DNA of 64,000 bases from Bacilli bacterium (GCA_017457045.1 JAFTIF010000003.1:186001-250000), one strand, 5' to 3'; counted from the stretch's first letter, positions 26,240 to 37,900 are shown. Notes: a model not told the origin generated them from the letters alone. Numbers and translations: made by a program.

Positions 26240-26265
26240 AAGGACTGAAAAGTCCTTTTCTTTTT
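26240..26265 (+). terminator. Rho-independent terminator after the first lipoprotein gene
   Basis: Perfect stem AAGGACT / AGTCCTT with a GAAA loop and an interrupted T-run. Confidence 0.8.
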
Positions 26266-26299
26266 GTTTAAATTGGTAATACTAATCTTAGGTGATATG

Positions 26300-27349
26300 A
26301 TGGATAGATTAGATTTTAAAAAATTTAATAAGATTTTGATTATCACTTTGATAGGAATAATGGTGGGAGTCTTAGTAATTATCCTTAATCATTTAGGTGT
26401 GATTAATTTAATTGTTAAGGTTTTTAAAGCTATTATTCCTGTTTTTATTGCGATTATTATTTCCTTTTTATTCGAACCTTTAATTAAGTTTTTTGAAAGA
26501 AAAAAAGTGCCTAGAAATATTAGTGTTTTGTTAGTTTATGGCTTATTCATTATCTTAGGCATTTTAATCTTAGTTTTATTTGTTCCGCCTTTTTTAAAAC
26601 AAATTCAACAATTTCTTATTAATCTTCCTAATATTATTGAACAGATTAATGACTTAATAGGCGATGCTTTGAAAAGTTTAGGAATTCCTAACTTAAATGA
26701 TACTTTAAAAGAGGTTGTTTCTAATTATACTAAAGATATCTTTAATGACATAAGTGGAGTTTTGAGTGGTGTTTTATATTTTTTTATGGCTTATGTAGGA
26801 GCTTTGTTTTTATCTTTTGATTTTAGTGCATTTAAAAGGCGAACAAAAAGAATTTTACCTAAAAGAATAAGAAAACCTGTCTTAACTTTTTTTGATGAAT
26901 ATACGCCTTTTATTTACAAATATTTAAGAGGAGTATTATATGATACTTTTCTTTTATGGTCTTTATCAACCTTTGCTTTTTGGCTAACTGGTCTAGAATA
27001 TGCGATTATTTATGGACTTATTTTAGCTATTTTTAATCTTATTCCAATTATAGGATCTTACATTGGAGGAATACCTGCAATTTTGGTTGCATTAACTATT
27101 ACTCCTTTAAAAGGATTATATGTTTTTTTAGCTGTCTTAATTGTTCAAACAGTGGAGTCTAATTTTATTAATCCATGTATTATGAAAAATGTAATTAAAC
27201 TTCATCCTTTAGAAGGATTATTTTCTTTGTTATTATTGGGAAGCCTATTTGGCTTTATAGGAATGATTGTTTCACCTCTTTTTTGGGTTGGAATGAAAAT
27301 AATAATAAAACAATATAATGAAAATAAATTGGAAAAACTAGAGAATTAA
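26300..27349 (+). CDS. AI-2E / PerM family transporter
   Basis: A 349-residue integral membrane protein with about seven to eight hydrophobic segments. The family pattern is clear: two N-terminal helices, then SFLFEPLIKFFERKKVPRN, a soluble central region (about 95-150) with IPNLNDTLKEVV, and the C-terminal helices with LIPIIGSYIGGIPAILVAL and NFINPCIM. Members have been reported as exporters of autoinducer-2, as sodium/proton antiporters or as sporulation proteins (YtvI-like), so the substrate is open. Two adjacent ATGs occur at 26297 and 26300; the second has better spacing from AGGTGA. It lies between two surface lipoprotein genes, behind a terminator, with no obvious own promoter. Confidence 0.88.
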   Translation: MDRLDFKKFNKILIITLIGIMVGVLVIILNHLGVINLIVKVFKAIIPVFIAIIISFLFEPLIKFFERKKVPRNISVLLVYGLFIILGILILVLFVPPFLKQIQQFLINLPNIIEQINDLIGDALKSLGIPNLNDTLKEVVSNYTKDIFNDISGVLSGVLYFFMAYVGALFLSFDFSAFKRRTKRILPKRIRKPVLTFFDEYTPFIYKYLRGVLYDTFLLWSLSTFAFWLTGLEYAIIYGLILAIFNLIPIIGSYIGGIPAILVALTITPLKGLYVFLAVLIVQTVESNFINPCIMKNVIKLHPLEGLFSLLLLGSLFGFIGMIVSPLFWVGMKIIIKQYNENKLEKLEN

Positions 27350-27378
27350 ACATTTTTATAATGATTTTTTTCAAGATA

Positions 27379-27407
27379 TTGAAATAAAACAAAAATAGGA
27401 ATAATAT
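27379..27407 (+). promoter_or_regulatory. Promoter of the giant lipoprotein gene, shared type
   Basis: TTGAAA (27379-27384), 17 bases, TAATAT (27402-27407), then a stretch matching 23995-24037 at 19 of 20 positions over the downstream block. Confidence 0.5.
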
Positions 27408-27444
27408 ATAAATATATTAAGAAATTGTTTCTGAGGTGATTATC

Positions 27445-30400
27445 ATGAAAAAATGTTTAAAAGTTATTTTGTCATTTTCGTTAATGATGAGTGCAACAGG
27501 ATGTAATATCATTGGAGGATTAACACCAAATAGTTCTTCATCATCTATTTACATTCCAAGTTTCTCTGGAAATGGAAACTCTTCAGGTAGTTCTTCTCAA
27601 GGTCCTTCTAGTAGTGTAAGCACTAATGTAAGTAACTCGAAAGAATTTAATATTGAAGTTGTTAAAGAAAATGGTCAACAATTTACTGTCGGATTAAAAG
27701 AATATGACAAAGGTGTTTATTATACAACAGAAGAAATCAATTTTTCTTATAAAGATATTTTAAATATTAAGCATAAGTATTTAGAAAATATGAATTTTGG
27801 AACAATTAATATTGATTCTTCTTATGAAGGATATAATTATGTTAAGTTTTTAATTTCTAATCCAGATGCTAGTATATATTCATTAGATTATGCAGCTTCA
27901 TTAGAAAGATATAATCCTTATGAATCTTATTCTGTAATAGGAAGTTTTTCTGAAAGTTCATGGAATGAAGATTGTTATTTATATCGACAAGATGACAATC
28001 GATACTTATCAGACCCATTATTTATGCCTGCAGGAACAGAATATAAAGTTCGTAAAGGTTCAAATTGGAATGTTTCTTATGGAAAAGACAATGTTTTGAA
28101 TAGTAATGAAAATTTTGTCATTGAAAAAAGTGGAACATATCATATAGAACTTAAACGAAATGGTGATTCAGTTGAAATTAATCCTATCGTTGCTTCAACA
28201 GACGAATCTGTAATGCCTATTAAATCTATTTTAAATTTGGCAAAACTTGGACAAATTAATTCTGAAAAGACATATATTATCGAAGGTATAGTAGTTGCTA
28301 GAGATTCAAGCAATAGACCATATATCATGGATAATAATGGAGATGTTATTTTAGTTTATAACACTACAACTGGAGCAGATCTAGGTGATAAGATTAAGGT
28401 TAAAGGTAATATTTCAATTTACAATAACTTAATTCAATTCGGATATAAAAATTTCGAACTTATCAAAGGTAAAAGTTATGAGCCAGACTTTAGCTATTTA
28501 AATAATTATGTAGAATATGTTCCTCAAGAATATATTTATTTAAGTGAAAGTGGCTTAGATTTAAATAATCAATTAATTAAACTTTCAAATTTAACTTTAG
28601 TTTATGATGGTAAATATTTCAATTTTGCTACTGAATATGGAACAATAATCCAATCAAATGCTAATTTAGAAGATATTCCATTTATAAATGAAAATAATGT
28701 AGGTAAGAAAGTTGTTGTTTACGGTTACTATTATGGAAATAGTTCAACAAGATCACGTATTGTTCCTATAGTAGTCGAAGAAGATTTAAATCATACACAT
28801 GTTTATTCAAGAGAAGAATATAAAGAACCAACATGTGAGGAAAAAGGATACTTAAGAAATTATTGTGACTGTGGTGATTATGTGAATGTTGAAATATATT
28901 CTGAAAAAGGTCACAATATGCAAAACTATTATTGTAGTGAATGTGGTTATTGTGATTATACTGATTCACTTACATTCACATATGATGTGGCTGGAAATTC
29001 ATATACTGTAACTGGAGTTGGAGAAATCCATAATGGATCTTTAGTTATTCCAGATTATTATAATGGATCACCTGTTACAGCAATTAGTAGTTATGTATTT
29101 TTAAACAACGATACTTTTAGTAGTGTATACATTCCTGATACAGTATCAACAATTGGTGTTAAAGCATTCTATGGATGTAATTCATTATTAAATGTTTATT
29201 ATAGAGGTTCTCAAGAACAATGGGATCAAATCTCAATTGAAGGTGGAAATAAGTTATTATCTTCTGCTAATCTTGTTTTAGTTGAAAATGCTCAACATGT
29301 TCATGATTATCAACCTATATTAACATGGTATCCTGAAAGAATAGATGATAATGCTTTAGAAGTATCTGTTGTATGTAGCAAAGATTCTTCCCATGTCTTA
29401 GATCCTTCTGAATATTCATATTATTATTTAACATTAGAACATTGTCCATCATCTTGTATGAGTGATGGTTATGTTAAATATCAAGCTTATATTCAAAATA
29501 ATGATTTTTTCTACGAAGAAGAAGTATATTTTGATTTATTAGCATCAGAATCTGATAATCACGTAGTAGTAACTCATCATAGAATTGAACCTACATGTGT
29601 GGAAGAAGGATATATTAGAGATGAATGTATATGTGGATATGTTGGTGAAAGAGACTTCGTTCCTGCTTTAGGACATGATTTTGATGAAAATGGAAAATGT
29701 AGAGTTTGTAATAGCTATGATTATACAATTGGATTAAAATTTGAACTAATTGATGGTGAAGAAGCTTATAAAGTAACTGGATATGAAGGAGAAGATAAAG
29801 ATGTAGTAATTCCTGCATTATATTTTGGATATCCTGTTACAACTATTGGAACTGAATCATTTGCAAATTGTGAAAATTTAGAAACTATTACAATTCCTAG
29901 AACAATTACTTTGGTAGAAGGTTATGCTTTCCCAAATTGTAATAATTTACATACAGTTTTCTATCAAAGTAACCAAGAAAACTGGAATAATATAGAAATT
30001 ACTGAATATTGGAATTCTAATTTCTATAATGCAAAAATTGAATATGATAATGCTCATTATCATGATTATCAACCTGTATTAACATGGTATCCTGAAAGAA
30101 TAGATGATAATGCTTTAGAAGTAGTATTTGTATGTACAGAAGATGATTCTCATATTTTAGATCCTTCAGAATATTCATATTATTATTTAACATTAGAACA
30201 CCGTCCATCATCTTGTATGAGTGATGGTTATGTTAAATATAAAGCTTATATTCAATATGACACTCAATTTTATGAAGAAGAAGCATATTTTGATTTATTA
30301 GCAGCTGATTCTGATAATCACGTAGTAGTAACTCATCATAGTATTGAACCTACATGTGAGGAAGAAGGATATATTAGAGATGAATGTATATGTGGATATG

Positions 30401-33400
30401 TTGGTGAAAGAGACTTCGTTCCTGCTTTAGGACATGACTTAACAAAAGATACAGAATTTGATAATGAAAATCACTATCAAGTTACTGTATGTTCAAGATG
30501 TAATTATCGTGAAGTTAATGTAACTGAACCACATAATTTCAATGAAACTTATGTTAAATATCCTACAGAAACAGAAGATGGTTTATTATTTGCTGAATGT
30601 TTAGGATGTGACTATGAATTTGAAACATTAGTTCCTGCATTAGGTCATACTCATGATTATCAACCAACATTTATTTGGAGTCCTGATTTTGCTCCTGAAC
30701 TAGTTGTTGAATTTGTATGTAGTAAAGATAGTTCACATATTTTATCAAGTAATGAATTTACATATGGTTTTGATATTTTAGAGCATAGATATCAATCATG
30801 TGTAAGTGAAGGATATATTAAATATCATGGTTATGCAACTTATAATGGCGTAACTTATGAAGAAGACGCTGATTTTGTTTTACCAATTAATGGTGCATAT
30901 CATACTAATGTTATTGAAGAAGTATTTGAACCAACTTGTGAAGAACAAGGATTTACTAGACATTCATGTGAATGTGGGTACAGTTATGAAACAAATTATA
31001 CTCCAGCTTTAGGACATGATTATGTAAATGGTTATTGTAATAATTGTAATCAAGAAGAATATACAGAAGGATTAGAATTTACATATGATGCTGCTTGGGA
31101 TGCGTATTTTGTGACAGGTTATCATGGAGTAAATTCAAATGTCGTTATTCCATCAAAATACAATAATTTAGATGTCATTATTATTGCTGAAAATGCATTT
31201 AATGGCTGCGAAATTATTGAATCAATTAAGATTCCTAGTTCAATAAATACAATTCAAAGTGGAGCATTTATAGGAACTTCAATTACTGAATTAGAAATTC
31301 CTAATTCCGTTACAAGTATTGGAAGTAACATATTTGACTATAATACAAAAATTGAAAAGTTAGTGGTTCCGTTTATTGGTTCTAGTAGTGATAGTCAAAA
31401 CATGTTTAATTATTTTTATGATGTCGAAGCTGGTCATGCAATGGTATATCCTGAATCAATTAAAACTATTGAAGTAACAGGAGAATACGAAATATTAGAA
31501 GATAATTCTTTCTACTATGTTGGTGGTGTTGGTGGTATTGAAAATATTAATATCACTGGCTGTATGTCAGAAGTTGGTGTACAAACATTTGCTTACAGTG
31601 GAGCTTCAGTTTTAGATTTATCTAATATTGGACTTATTTCTTATCAAGCATTATATTATGCAAATATTGAAACTTTGATTTTAGGCGATAAACTATTTAA
31701 AGTAGATGATAATGCTTTTGATTATGCAAATATCACAAATATATATTATAAAGGTAGTAAAGAAGACTTTGATAGAATCTTTGCTAATATAAGTTTATCT
31801 AATGTTAATGTTGTTTATAATTATATTCCTGATCATATTCATGATTATTCAATTACAAAATCTCAAACTCCAACTTGTGAAGAAGAAGGATATTTAAGAA
31901 ATTATTGTGAATGTGGTGAATACGAAGAAATTGAAACATATCCTGCTTTAGGACATGATTTATATACATATAAGGAATATACAGATGTACATCACTATGA
32001 TAGAACTTTATGTAATAATTGTGATTATATGGAATCAACAGATCCTGTTGAACATATTTTAATTGATAATATCTTAAAAGAACCTACAGAAACAGAAGAG
32101 GGAGAAGCTTATGTTTATTGTTCTGAATGTGAATATAACTTCTATCATCCAATTCCATCAATGGGACATACTCATAATTATCAACCAGTATTTATTTGGA
32201 ATCCAGATGAAGTTGGATTATTGTCTGCAGAGATGGTTTGTTCTAAAGATAATTCTCATGTCGATACAAATGTTAATTATTGGTATGAATTAATTGAATA
32301 TATGGATTCAGAATGTACAAGTGATGGATATTATATTTATTTAGGTTATATTGAATACCAAGGCACAACTTACTATGAAGAAAATACATATTCGATTCCA
32401 GCACATGGTCATTATTTTGTAAATGGCTATTGTAGTAATTGTAATCATGAAGAATATACTGAAGGATTAGAATTTTCTGTCAGTGATTCATATGAATCAT
32501 TCTATGTTTCAGGATATTATGGAACAGATTCTGAATTAATAATTCCTGCTTACTATGAAGGTTTTCCAGTAGAATATATTGGTAATTACAATTCTACACC
32601 AATTGGATGTGGGTCTATAACAAGTTTAAAAATTCCTGAAACAGTTAAAGAAATTGGCAGTGCTTCTTTTGATAGCTCTGATTATTTGAATTATATCTAT
32701 ATTTTAAATCCTAATATTATTATAGGTGAAAGTGCATTCAATCATTGTCCAGCTATTAATACAATCTATTATGCTGGTAGTGAAGAACAATGGAATAATT
32801 TATCAGTTGGTTTATATAATGATGAATTCTTATCCGCAAACGTTATTTATAATTATAATCCAAATCATACACATAATTTTAATATCCAACAATCTCAAAC
32901 TCCAACTTGTGAGACTCCAGGATATTTAAGAAATTATTGTGAATGTGGTGAATATGAAGAAATTGAAACATATTCTGCATTAGGACATGATTATCAATTT
33001 ACATTTAATTGGGACACAGTTGATAGTGGACTCATCAATGTTATGATAGAATGTAAAAATGATCCATCACATACATTTGTTGAAACAGTTGAATGTAGCA
33101 TTCAAAGTTATCAAGAACCTACATGTGCTGAAGATGGAATTATTACATATTACGCATTCTATGATTATAATACATTTATTCATGAATCAACTTTTGAAGT
33201 ATTTGTTCCTGCTGTAGAACATAATTTTGATGATGAATTTGTTTGTGTAAATTGTGGTTTCCATTATTATACAGATGGATTATCATTTGCATATGACGAA
33301 AGTAATGATTGTTATAGCGTTTTTGAATATACAGGCTCAGATGAAATTGTAATTATTCCTGATGAATATGAAGGAAAACCTGTAACACGAATTGATGAGT

Positions 33401-34767
33401 ATGCTTTCACTAATAGTCGCCATATTACTTCAGTTAGATTCTCTGACAATATAGAATATATTGGAGGTTGTGCATTCCAAGGATGTGACAAAATTGAATA
33501 TATGGATTTACCAGATTCATTAGTATCTACAGATTATGGTGCTTTCTGGGGAGTATCTTCATTAAAAGAAATAACTTTACCTGAAGGTTTTGTTACATTA
33601 GGTGCTTGGACATTTGCATATTGTGAAGATTTAGAATCAGCTAAATTACCTGAATCATTAGAAAAAATTTATGGTTGGGCATTTATGGAATGTCATTCAT
33701 TAACAAGTATTGAAATTCCTGCAAATGTTAACTTAATTGATATGTATGCTTTTGGTTACTGTGAAAGTCTAACAACTATGATAGTTGATGAAAATAATAA
33801 AACATTTGATTCAAGAGATAATTGTAATGCAATTATTAAAACAGAAACAAATTCATTATTACATGGCTGTAGTAATAGTAGTATTCCATCTACAGTAACT
33901 ATGATTGATTTATTTGCTTTCTATGGATGTAGTACATTAACAAATATTGAAATTCCTGAAAATATTACTACAATTGGTGCATGTGCATTCCAATATTGTG
34001 ATGGATTACAATGGATTGTTTTACATGAAGGTCTTCAAAATATTGATAGTGAAGCATTTGATGGTTGTGTCTCTTTACAAGATGTTTATTATACAGGTTC
34101 AAGTTATGATTGGGAAAGTATTACAATCAGTGATTCTAATAATAGACATTTATTAGAAGCTCAAATGGTTTATAATTATGAACACGGAGAAACTCATGAG
34201 TATAAATACAGAAAAGAAGTTTCATCAACATGTTGTGAAGGTGGAATTATTTATAATTATTGTGTTTGTGGTGAATATACTGCTGATTATTTACCTCCAT
34301 TAGGCCATGTTTATACAGCTGAAAATATTTACGGTGATAGAATAGATGGTTTCAACGATTTTGATCACTTTGATGGTACATATAATGTATATGAAAAAGT
34401 AATTACATCTAACGATACTCTTGTTTATACTCAATTAGGTGGTAAACCATTAATTGAATTAAGAGAAGATAGCGATGAAATTCAACCATATATTACAATT
34501 AGTGAAGTTGATGCTAGTGTTATTACAATCGTTTTATATGGATACTATGATGAAAGTACTGGTATTGAATATATTTCAAGTTATTTAGATGTAAGATTAA
34601 ATGATTCATCAGTAATTGGAGATTTAGTTTCTGAAAATAAAATCTCAGATACTGTTACTACTTATACATATGAATATTATGTTCACAGTGATGAAGTTGG
34701 AACATTAGCAATTTACAATCACTTTGATGCTAATTTCTTAATCGAATCAATTAGTTTTACAGAATAA
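27445..34767 (+). CDS. Giant surface lipoprotein with BspA-type leucine-rich repeats and Cys-rich repeats
   Basis: A 2440-residue exported protein, the largest in the window. The signal ends in lipobox SATGC, then a Ser-rich linker. An OB-like domain with YIIEGIVVARDSSNRPYIMD (about 265-445) matches the 24051 protein. The rest alternates two modules: seven Cys-rich units of the form PTCEEEGYLRNYCECG...ALGH, and five BspA-like LRR blocks, each opening GLxFxYD...Y.VTGY and most closing with a YYxGSxExW motif. Residues about 620-745 and 873-998 are near duplicates. The last 150 residues form a beta-rich domain. BspA-type repeats mediate host or matrix binding in other gut and oral bacteria; adhesion here is inferred. 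ATG 27445 follows GAGGTGAT. Confidence 0.85.
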   Translation: MKKCLKVILSFSLMMSATGCNIIGGLTPNSSSSSIYIPSFSGNGNSSGSSSQGPSSSVSTNVSNSKEFNIEVVKENGQQFTVGLKEYDKGVYYTTEEINFSYKDILNIKHKYLENMNFGTINIDSSYEGYNYVKFLISNPDASIYSLDYAASLERYNPYESYSVIGSFSESSWNEDCYLYRQDDNRYLSDPLFMPAGTEYKVRKGSNWNVSYGKDNVLNSNENFVIEKSGTYHIELKRNGDSVEINPIVASTDESVMPIKSILNLAKLGQINSEKTYIIEGIVVARDSSNRPYIMDNNGDVILVYNTTTGADLGDKIKVKGNISIYNNLIQFGYKNFELIKGKSYEPDFSYLNNYVEYVPQEYIYLSESGLDLNNQLIKLSNLTLVYDGKYFNFATEYGTIIQSNANLEDIPFINENNVGKKVVVYGYYYGNSSTRSRIVPIVVEEDLNHTHVYSREEYKEPTCEEKGYLRNYCDCGDYVNVEIYSEKGHNMQNYYCSECGYCDYTDSLTFTYDVAGNSYTVTGVGEIHNGSLVIPDYYNGSPVTAISSYVFLNNDTFSSVYIPDTVSTIGVKAFYGCNSLLNVYYRGSQEQWDQISIEGGNKLLSSANLVLVENAQHVHDYQPILTWYPERIDDNALEVSVVCSKDSSHVLDPSEYSYYYLTLEHCPSSCMSDGYVKYQAYIQNNDFFYEEEVYFDLLASESDNHVVVTHHRIEPTCVEEGYIRDECICGYVGERDFVPALGHDFDENGKCRVCNSYDYTIGLKFELIDGEEAYKVTGYEGEDKDVVIPALYFGYPVTTIGTESFANCENLETITIPRTITLVEGYAFPNCNNLHTVFYQSNQENWNNIEITEYWNSNFYNAKIEYDNAHYHDYQPVLTWYPERIDDNALEVVFVCTEDDSHILDPSEYSYYYLTLEHRPSSCMSDGYVKYKAYIQYDTQFYEEEAYFDLLAADSDNHVVVTHHSIEPTCEEEGYIRDECICGYVGERDFVPALGHDLTKDTEFDNENHYQVTVCSRCNYREVNVTEPHNFNETYVKYPTETEDGLLFAECLGCDYEFETLVPALGHTHDYQPTFIWSPDFAPELVVEFVCSKDSSHILSSNEFTYGFDILEHRYQSCVSEGYIKYHGYATYNGVTYEEDADFVLPINGAYHTNVIEEVFEPTCEEQGFTRHSCECGYSYETNYTPALGHDYVNGYCNNCNQEEYTEGLEFTYDAAWDAYFVTGYHGVNSNVVIPSKYNNLDVIIIAENAFNGCEIIESIKIPSSINTIQSGAFIGTSITELEIPNSVTSIGSNIFDYNTKIEKLVVPFIGSSSDSQNMFNYFYDVEAGHAMVYPESIKTIEVTGEYEILEDNSFYYVGGVGGIENINITGCMSEVGVQTFAYSGASVLDLSNIGLISYQALYYANIETLILGDKLFKVDDNAFDYANITNIYYKGSKEDFDRIFANISLSNVNVVYNYIPDHIHDYSITKSQTPTCEEEGYLRNYCECGEYEEIETYPALGHDLYTYKEYTDVHHYDRTLCNNCDYMESTDPVEHILIDNILKEPTETEEGEAYVYCSECEYNFYHPIPSMGHTHNYQPVFIWNPDEVGLLSAEMVCSKDNSHVDTNVNYWYELIEYMDSECTSDGYYIYLGYIEYQGTTYYEENTYSIPAHGHYFVNGYCSNCNHEEYTEGLEFSVSDSYESFYVSGYYGTDSELIIPAYYEGFPVEYIGNYNSTPIGCGSITSLKIPETVKEIGSASFDSSDYLNYIYILNPNIIIGESAFNHCPAINTIYYAGSEEQWNNLSVGLYNDEFLSANVIYNYNPNHTHNFNIQQSQTPTCETPGYLRNYCECGEYEEIETYSALGHDYQFTFNWDTVDSGLINVMIECKNDPSHTFVETVECSIQSYQEPTCAEDGIITYYAFYDYNTFIHESTFEVFVPAVEHNFDDEFVCVNCGFHYYTDGLSFAYDESNDCYSVFEYTGSDEIVIIPDEYEGKPVTRIDEYAFTNSRHITSVRFSDNIEYIGGCAFQGCDKIEYMDLPDSLVSTDYGAFWGVSSLKEITLPEGFVTLGAWTFAYCEDLESAKLPESLEKIYGWAFMECHSLTSIEIPANVNLIDMYAFGYCESLTTMIVDENNKTFDSRDNCNAIIKTETNSLLHGCSNSSIPSTVTMIDLFAFYGCSTLTNIEIPENITTIGACAFQYCDGLQWIVLHEGLQNIDSEAFDGCVSLQDVYYTGSSYDWESITISDSNNRHLLEAQMVYNYEHGETHEYKYRKEVSSTCCEGGIIYNYCVCGEYTADYLPPLGHVYTAENIYGDRIDGFNDFDHFDGTYNVYEKVITSNDTLVYTQLGGKPLIELREDSDEIQPYITISEVDASVITIVLYGYYDESTGIEYISSYLDVRLNDSSVIGDLVSENKISDTVTTYTYEYYVHSDEVGTLAIYNHFDANFLIESISFTE
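29302..29678 (+). repeat. Internal direct repeat, copy 1
   Basis: A 377-base segment inside the giant lipoprotein gene, encoding from HDYQPILTWYPERIDD to VPALGH. It recurs, highly similar and at the same length, at 30061-30437. Confidence 0.85.
30061..30437 (+). repeat. Internal direct repeat, copy 2
   Basis: Second copy of the 377-base segment; differences are clustered in a few codons (for example the stretch after the WYPERIDDNALEV motif), and no indel is needed to align it to copy 1. Confidence 0.85.
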
Positions 34768-34791
34768 TTAAGAATATTAATAAAATATATA

Positions 34792-34821
34792 AAGGGTTAA
34801 CTAAATAGTTAATCCTTTTTT
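34792..34821 (+). terminator. Rho-independent terminator after the giant lipoprotein gene
   Basis: 11-bp stem AAGGGTTAACT / AGTTAATCCTT with one G-U pair, AAAT loop and six T. Confidence 0.88.
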
Positions 34822-34833
34822 GTTAAGTGTAAC

Positions 34834-34862
34834 TTGCATTTAATAATTATGAATAGTATCAT
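34834..34862 (+). promoter_or_regulatory. Probable promoter of the solute-binding-like lipoprotein gene
   Basis: TTGCAT (34834-34839), 17 bases, TATCAT (34857-34862). It does not share the block seen before the other two lipoprotein genes. Confidence 0.5.
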
Positions 34863-34901
34863 AATGTTAGAAATTATATTTCTAAAAGGGGGAATACTTT
34901 T

Positions 34902-37900
34902 ATGAATAAGATAATAAAGCGAAGTTTAGGAACCTTAATTATTGGTGCTATATTTACTATGATTTTATCATCTTGTGATATTATAAATGGAATGGTTAAT
35001 AGTTCATCAAGTTTCTTTAATCCTTCATTTCCTGCTTTTAGTAGCAGTTCATCAAGTGGTAATGTGTCTTCACCTATAAATGGTGATCATACAGTTATAT
35101 TTGATTTAGATAATGGAGAAGACTCAGTTCAAGTACAAGTTTTAAATGGGCATAAGGTAAGCGAGCCTAAAACACCTAATAAAGAAGGTTATTATTTTAA
35201 TGGCTGGTATCATAATGAACAAGAATGGGATTTTAATGGTTCTTCAGTAACAGAATCTATGACTTTAAAAGCTTCATGGATACCACTTTCTTATAAGATT
35301 GAACTAAATGTAAATGGTGAGTTACATACTTTTTTCTTTGATTATAATACTATAGTTAATTTATCGACTTTAGTTCCTGTAGATTATATTGAAGAATGGC
35401 AATGTAATGGTTTTGTTATTGCTAATGATAAATTTTCGATGAAAGATTTGGATCTTAAATATGCATACGACAATGAAAAAGAAGTATATTGCTTTAATTT
35501 TGAAGCAATATTAAGAAAATATACTATTTCATTTGAATATGAAGGTATTGAAGATATGAGTGTACAAGCATTTGGTGCTTATGTTTTACCAAGTATTTCA
35601 GATAAAGATTTTGTAGGTTGGTATTGTCCAGAGTTAAATAAATATATTGATAATGAAGGTTATTTTGAATTTAATATGGATTTAACACTTCAACCACACT
35701 TTGATAAAACTAATAATTTAGATGATGTAAATGGTGATGGAGAAACTCTTAAATTATCAGTTAAGTATCAATCAAAAAGTACAACTATGAGATTTGATGA
35801 TAACTTATTAAGAGGCGACGGTACATATACAGGTGCAAATGGGAAAACATATAATGTGGGTGATTTTAAACCAGTTTGGGAACAAATCCAAAAAGACTTA
35901 GACTTCACAATCGAAGATGTTACAGATTTATCTAATTCATCATATGGTGATTCATTCAAAAATCGTTGGGCACCAATTGGATTTGAAGGCGTTGACGTTT
36001 TAAACGGTAACTCAACTCAAATCAACGAATACGGCGTTACTAACAATTCATTCATTAGATTAGATGAATACTTAGATTATATGCCTAATTTTAAAGCATT
36101 TTTAGCTGAAAATAAAACAGTAGAAATGTCAATTACAGCTAATGATGGACATATCTATTATTCACCTTATTTTGATGGATACAATGATTTAGAAAAAATG
36201 TTTATTTGTCGTCAAGACTGGGTAAGAAAATTATTAGACGAAGAAGTAATAGGTGATACAACAACACTTTTACCAGCTACAGAATACAAACACTATATGC
36301 CAGATTCATTAGATACTTATATTGAAGTAACAGATGAAAATGGACAAATAATAAAAATTAATAAGCATTATGAAGCAAATATTATTGACATTCAAGATTC
36401 TTTAGATGTTAAAGACGGGGCTTCATTATTGAAAGCGTTAAGAGATCACATTGATTCAACATATGGAAATCAATATGCTAAAAGATCTGATTTATTCTTG
36501 TCATCAAAAGCAGCATATGATGCTGACGAATTAGTAGCATTGTTCCGTGTTGTAAGAACAAACCCACAATTATTAACAGGACAAAGCGATAGAGCTACAG
36601 TTCCTTATTACTGCCGTGAATACAAAGCTAACCGTTATTCAGATATATTTAGATTAGCAGCAATCTGGGGCGTAAGAGGATTGGAATCTAGAAGTGAATA
36701 CTTCTATATCGATAAAAATGGTGTATTAAAAGACGCTAGAAATGAAAAAGATACAAAAGAAGCTTTAGTTAGAATGAATCAATTATATAAAGAAGGATTA
36801 ATTTGTCCAAACTTTGATGAAAGATTCGGTTCAGGTAACTGGAGAACAGACTTAAACGCTAAAGTAGATAATGGTTCAGACGCATTAGGTTTCATGACTT
36901 ATGATTATAGCCAAACAACAGTTTCATTAAATGCAAACGGTCAATCAAGTATTGGCGCTCACTTCGATTTAGCACCTATTATGCCAGCAGTAGCAAAATG
37001 GGATGATAAAGACGAAACAACAAATTATTTCCATTTCACAGAATCATTCCGTTCAGTTAAAACTGATGGATGGTGTATCAATGCATCATTATTAAAAGAA
37101 CCAAAGAAATTAAAGAAAGCACTAGAATTATTTGATTATCTTCATTCAAAAGAAGGAAACACATTAATGTCTTACGGACCAAAAGAATGGTTAGAAGAAA
37201 CTCCAACATGTAATTACAGGGGAGAAATCGTTCCTACATTAAATGATAAAGCATTAGCAGAATTAAACGATATGAATTTAGGTGCTGGTAATTATACTAA
37301 TTACTATCGTCGATACTTAGGTGGTATGTTGCCAGTAGGTTATGTAAAACAACAAGGTATGGAATATCAATCTACACATTCAAATGGCCAAAAAGGATTA
37401 GACAACATTTTATCTTGTTGGACATCTGGAACATTGAAACACTTATATTCAACACTTGATGAAGGTGATGATCCATTTTATACATTAGTTCCTAATACAT
37501 TTGCGTTGACAAATGTAGAAGAGAATATAAAAGCTACTAATTTCTATGATTTGTCTTCTAATTTCCAATCAACATCTAGTGGATATATCTTATTTGCTGA
37601 TGTAGTAAAAGGATTTATAACAATTGATGAATATAGTTCACTTATCGAACAATATAATGTGAATTCATATGTAGAATTATATAGTTCAGTTTATGAAAGA
37701 ATGCTAAACCAAGAGTATTTAGCTGATAGTGCAAAACCTAAGGTTTTAGCAAAATATAATGCTTCTGAAGATGTAGAAGGGAAAGTTGAAGAAGATTTAG
37801 TTGTTGGTGATGGAATAATAACTTTCGAAGCTAGTTCTGCAAGATATTGGACTATAGAAGTCAATCATAAAACATCATCAGATGGTATAAAGTTCACACA

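Noticed and set aside
27445..34767. CRISPR-like spacing of repeats in the giant gene
   Set aside because: The repeats are coding, long and separated by coding modules of variable size; they encode protein repeats.
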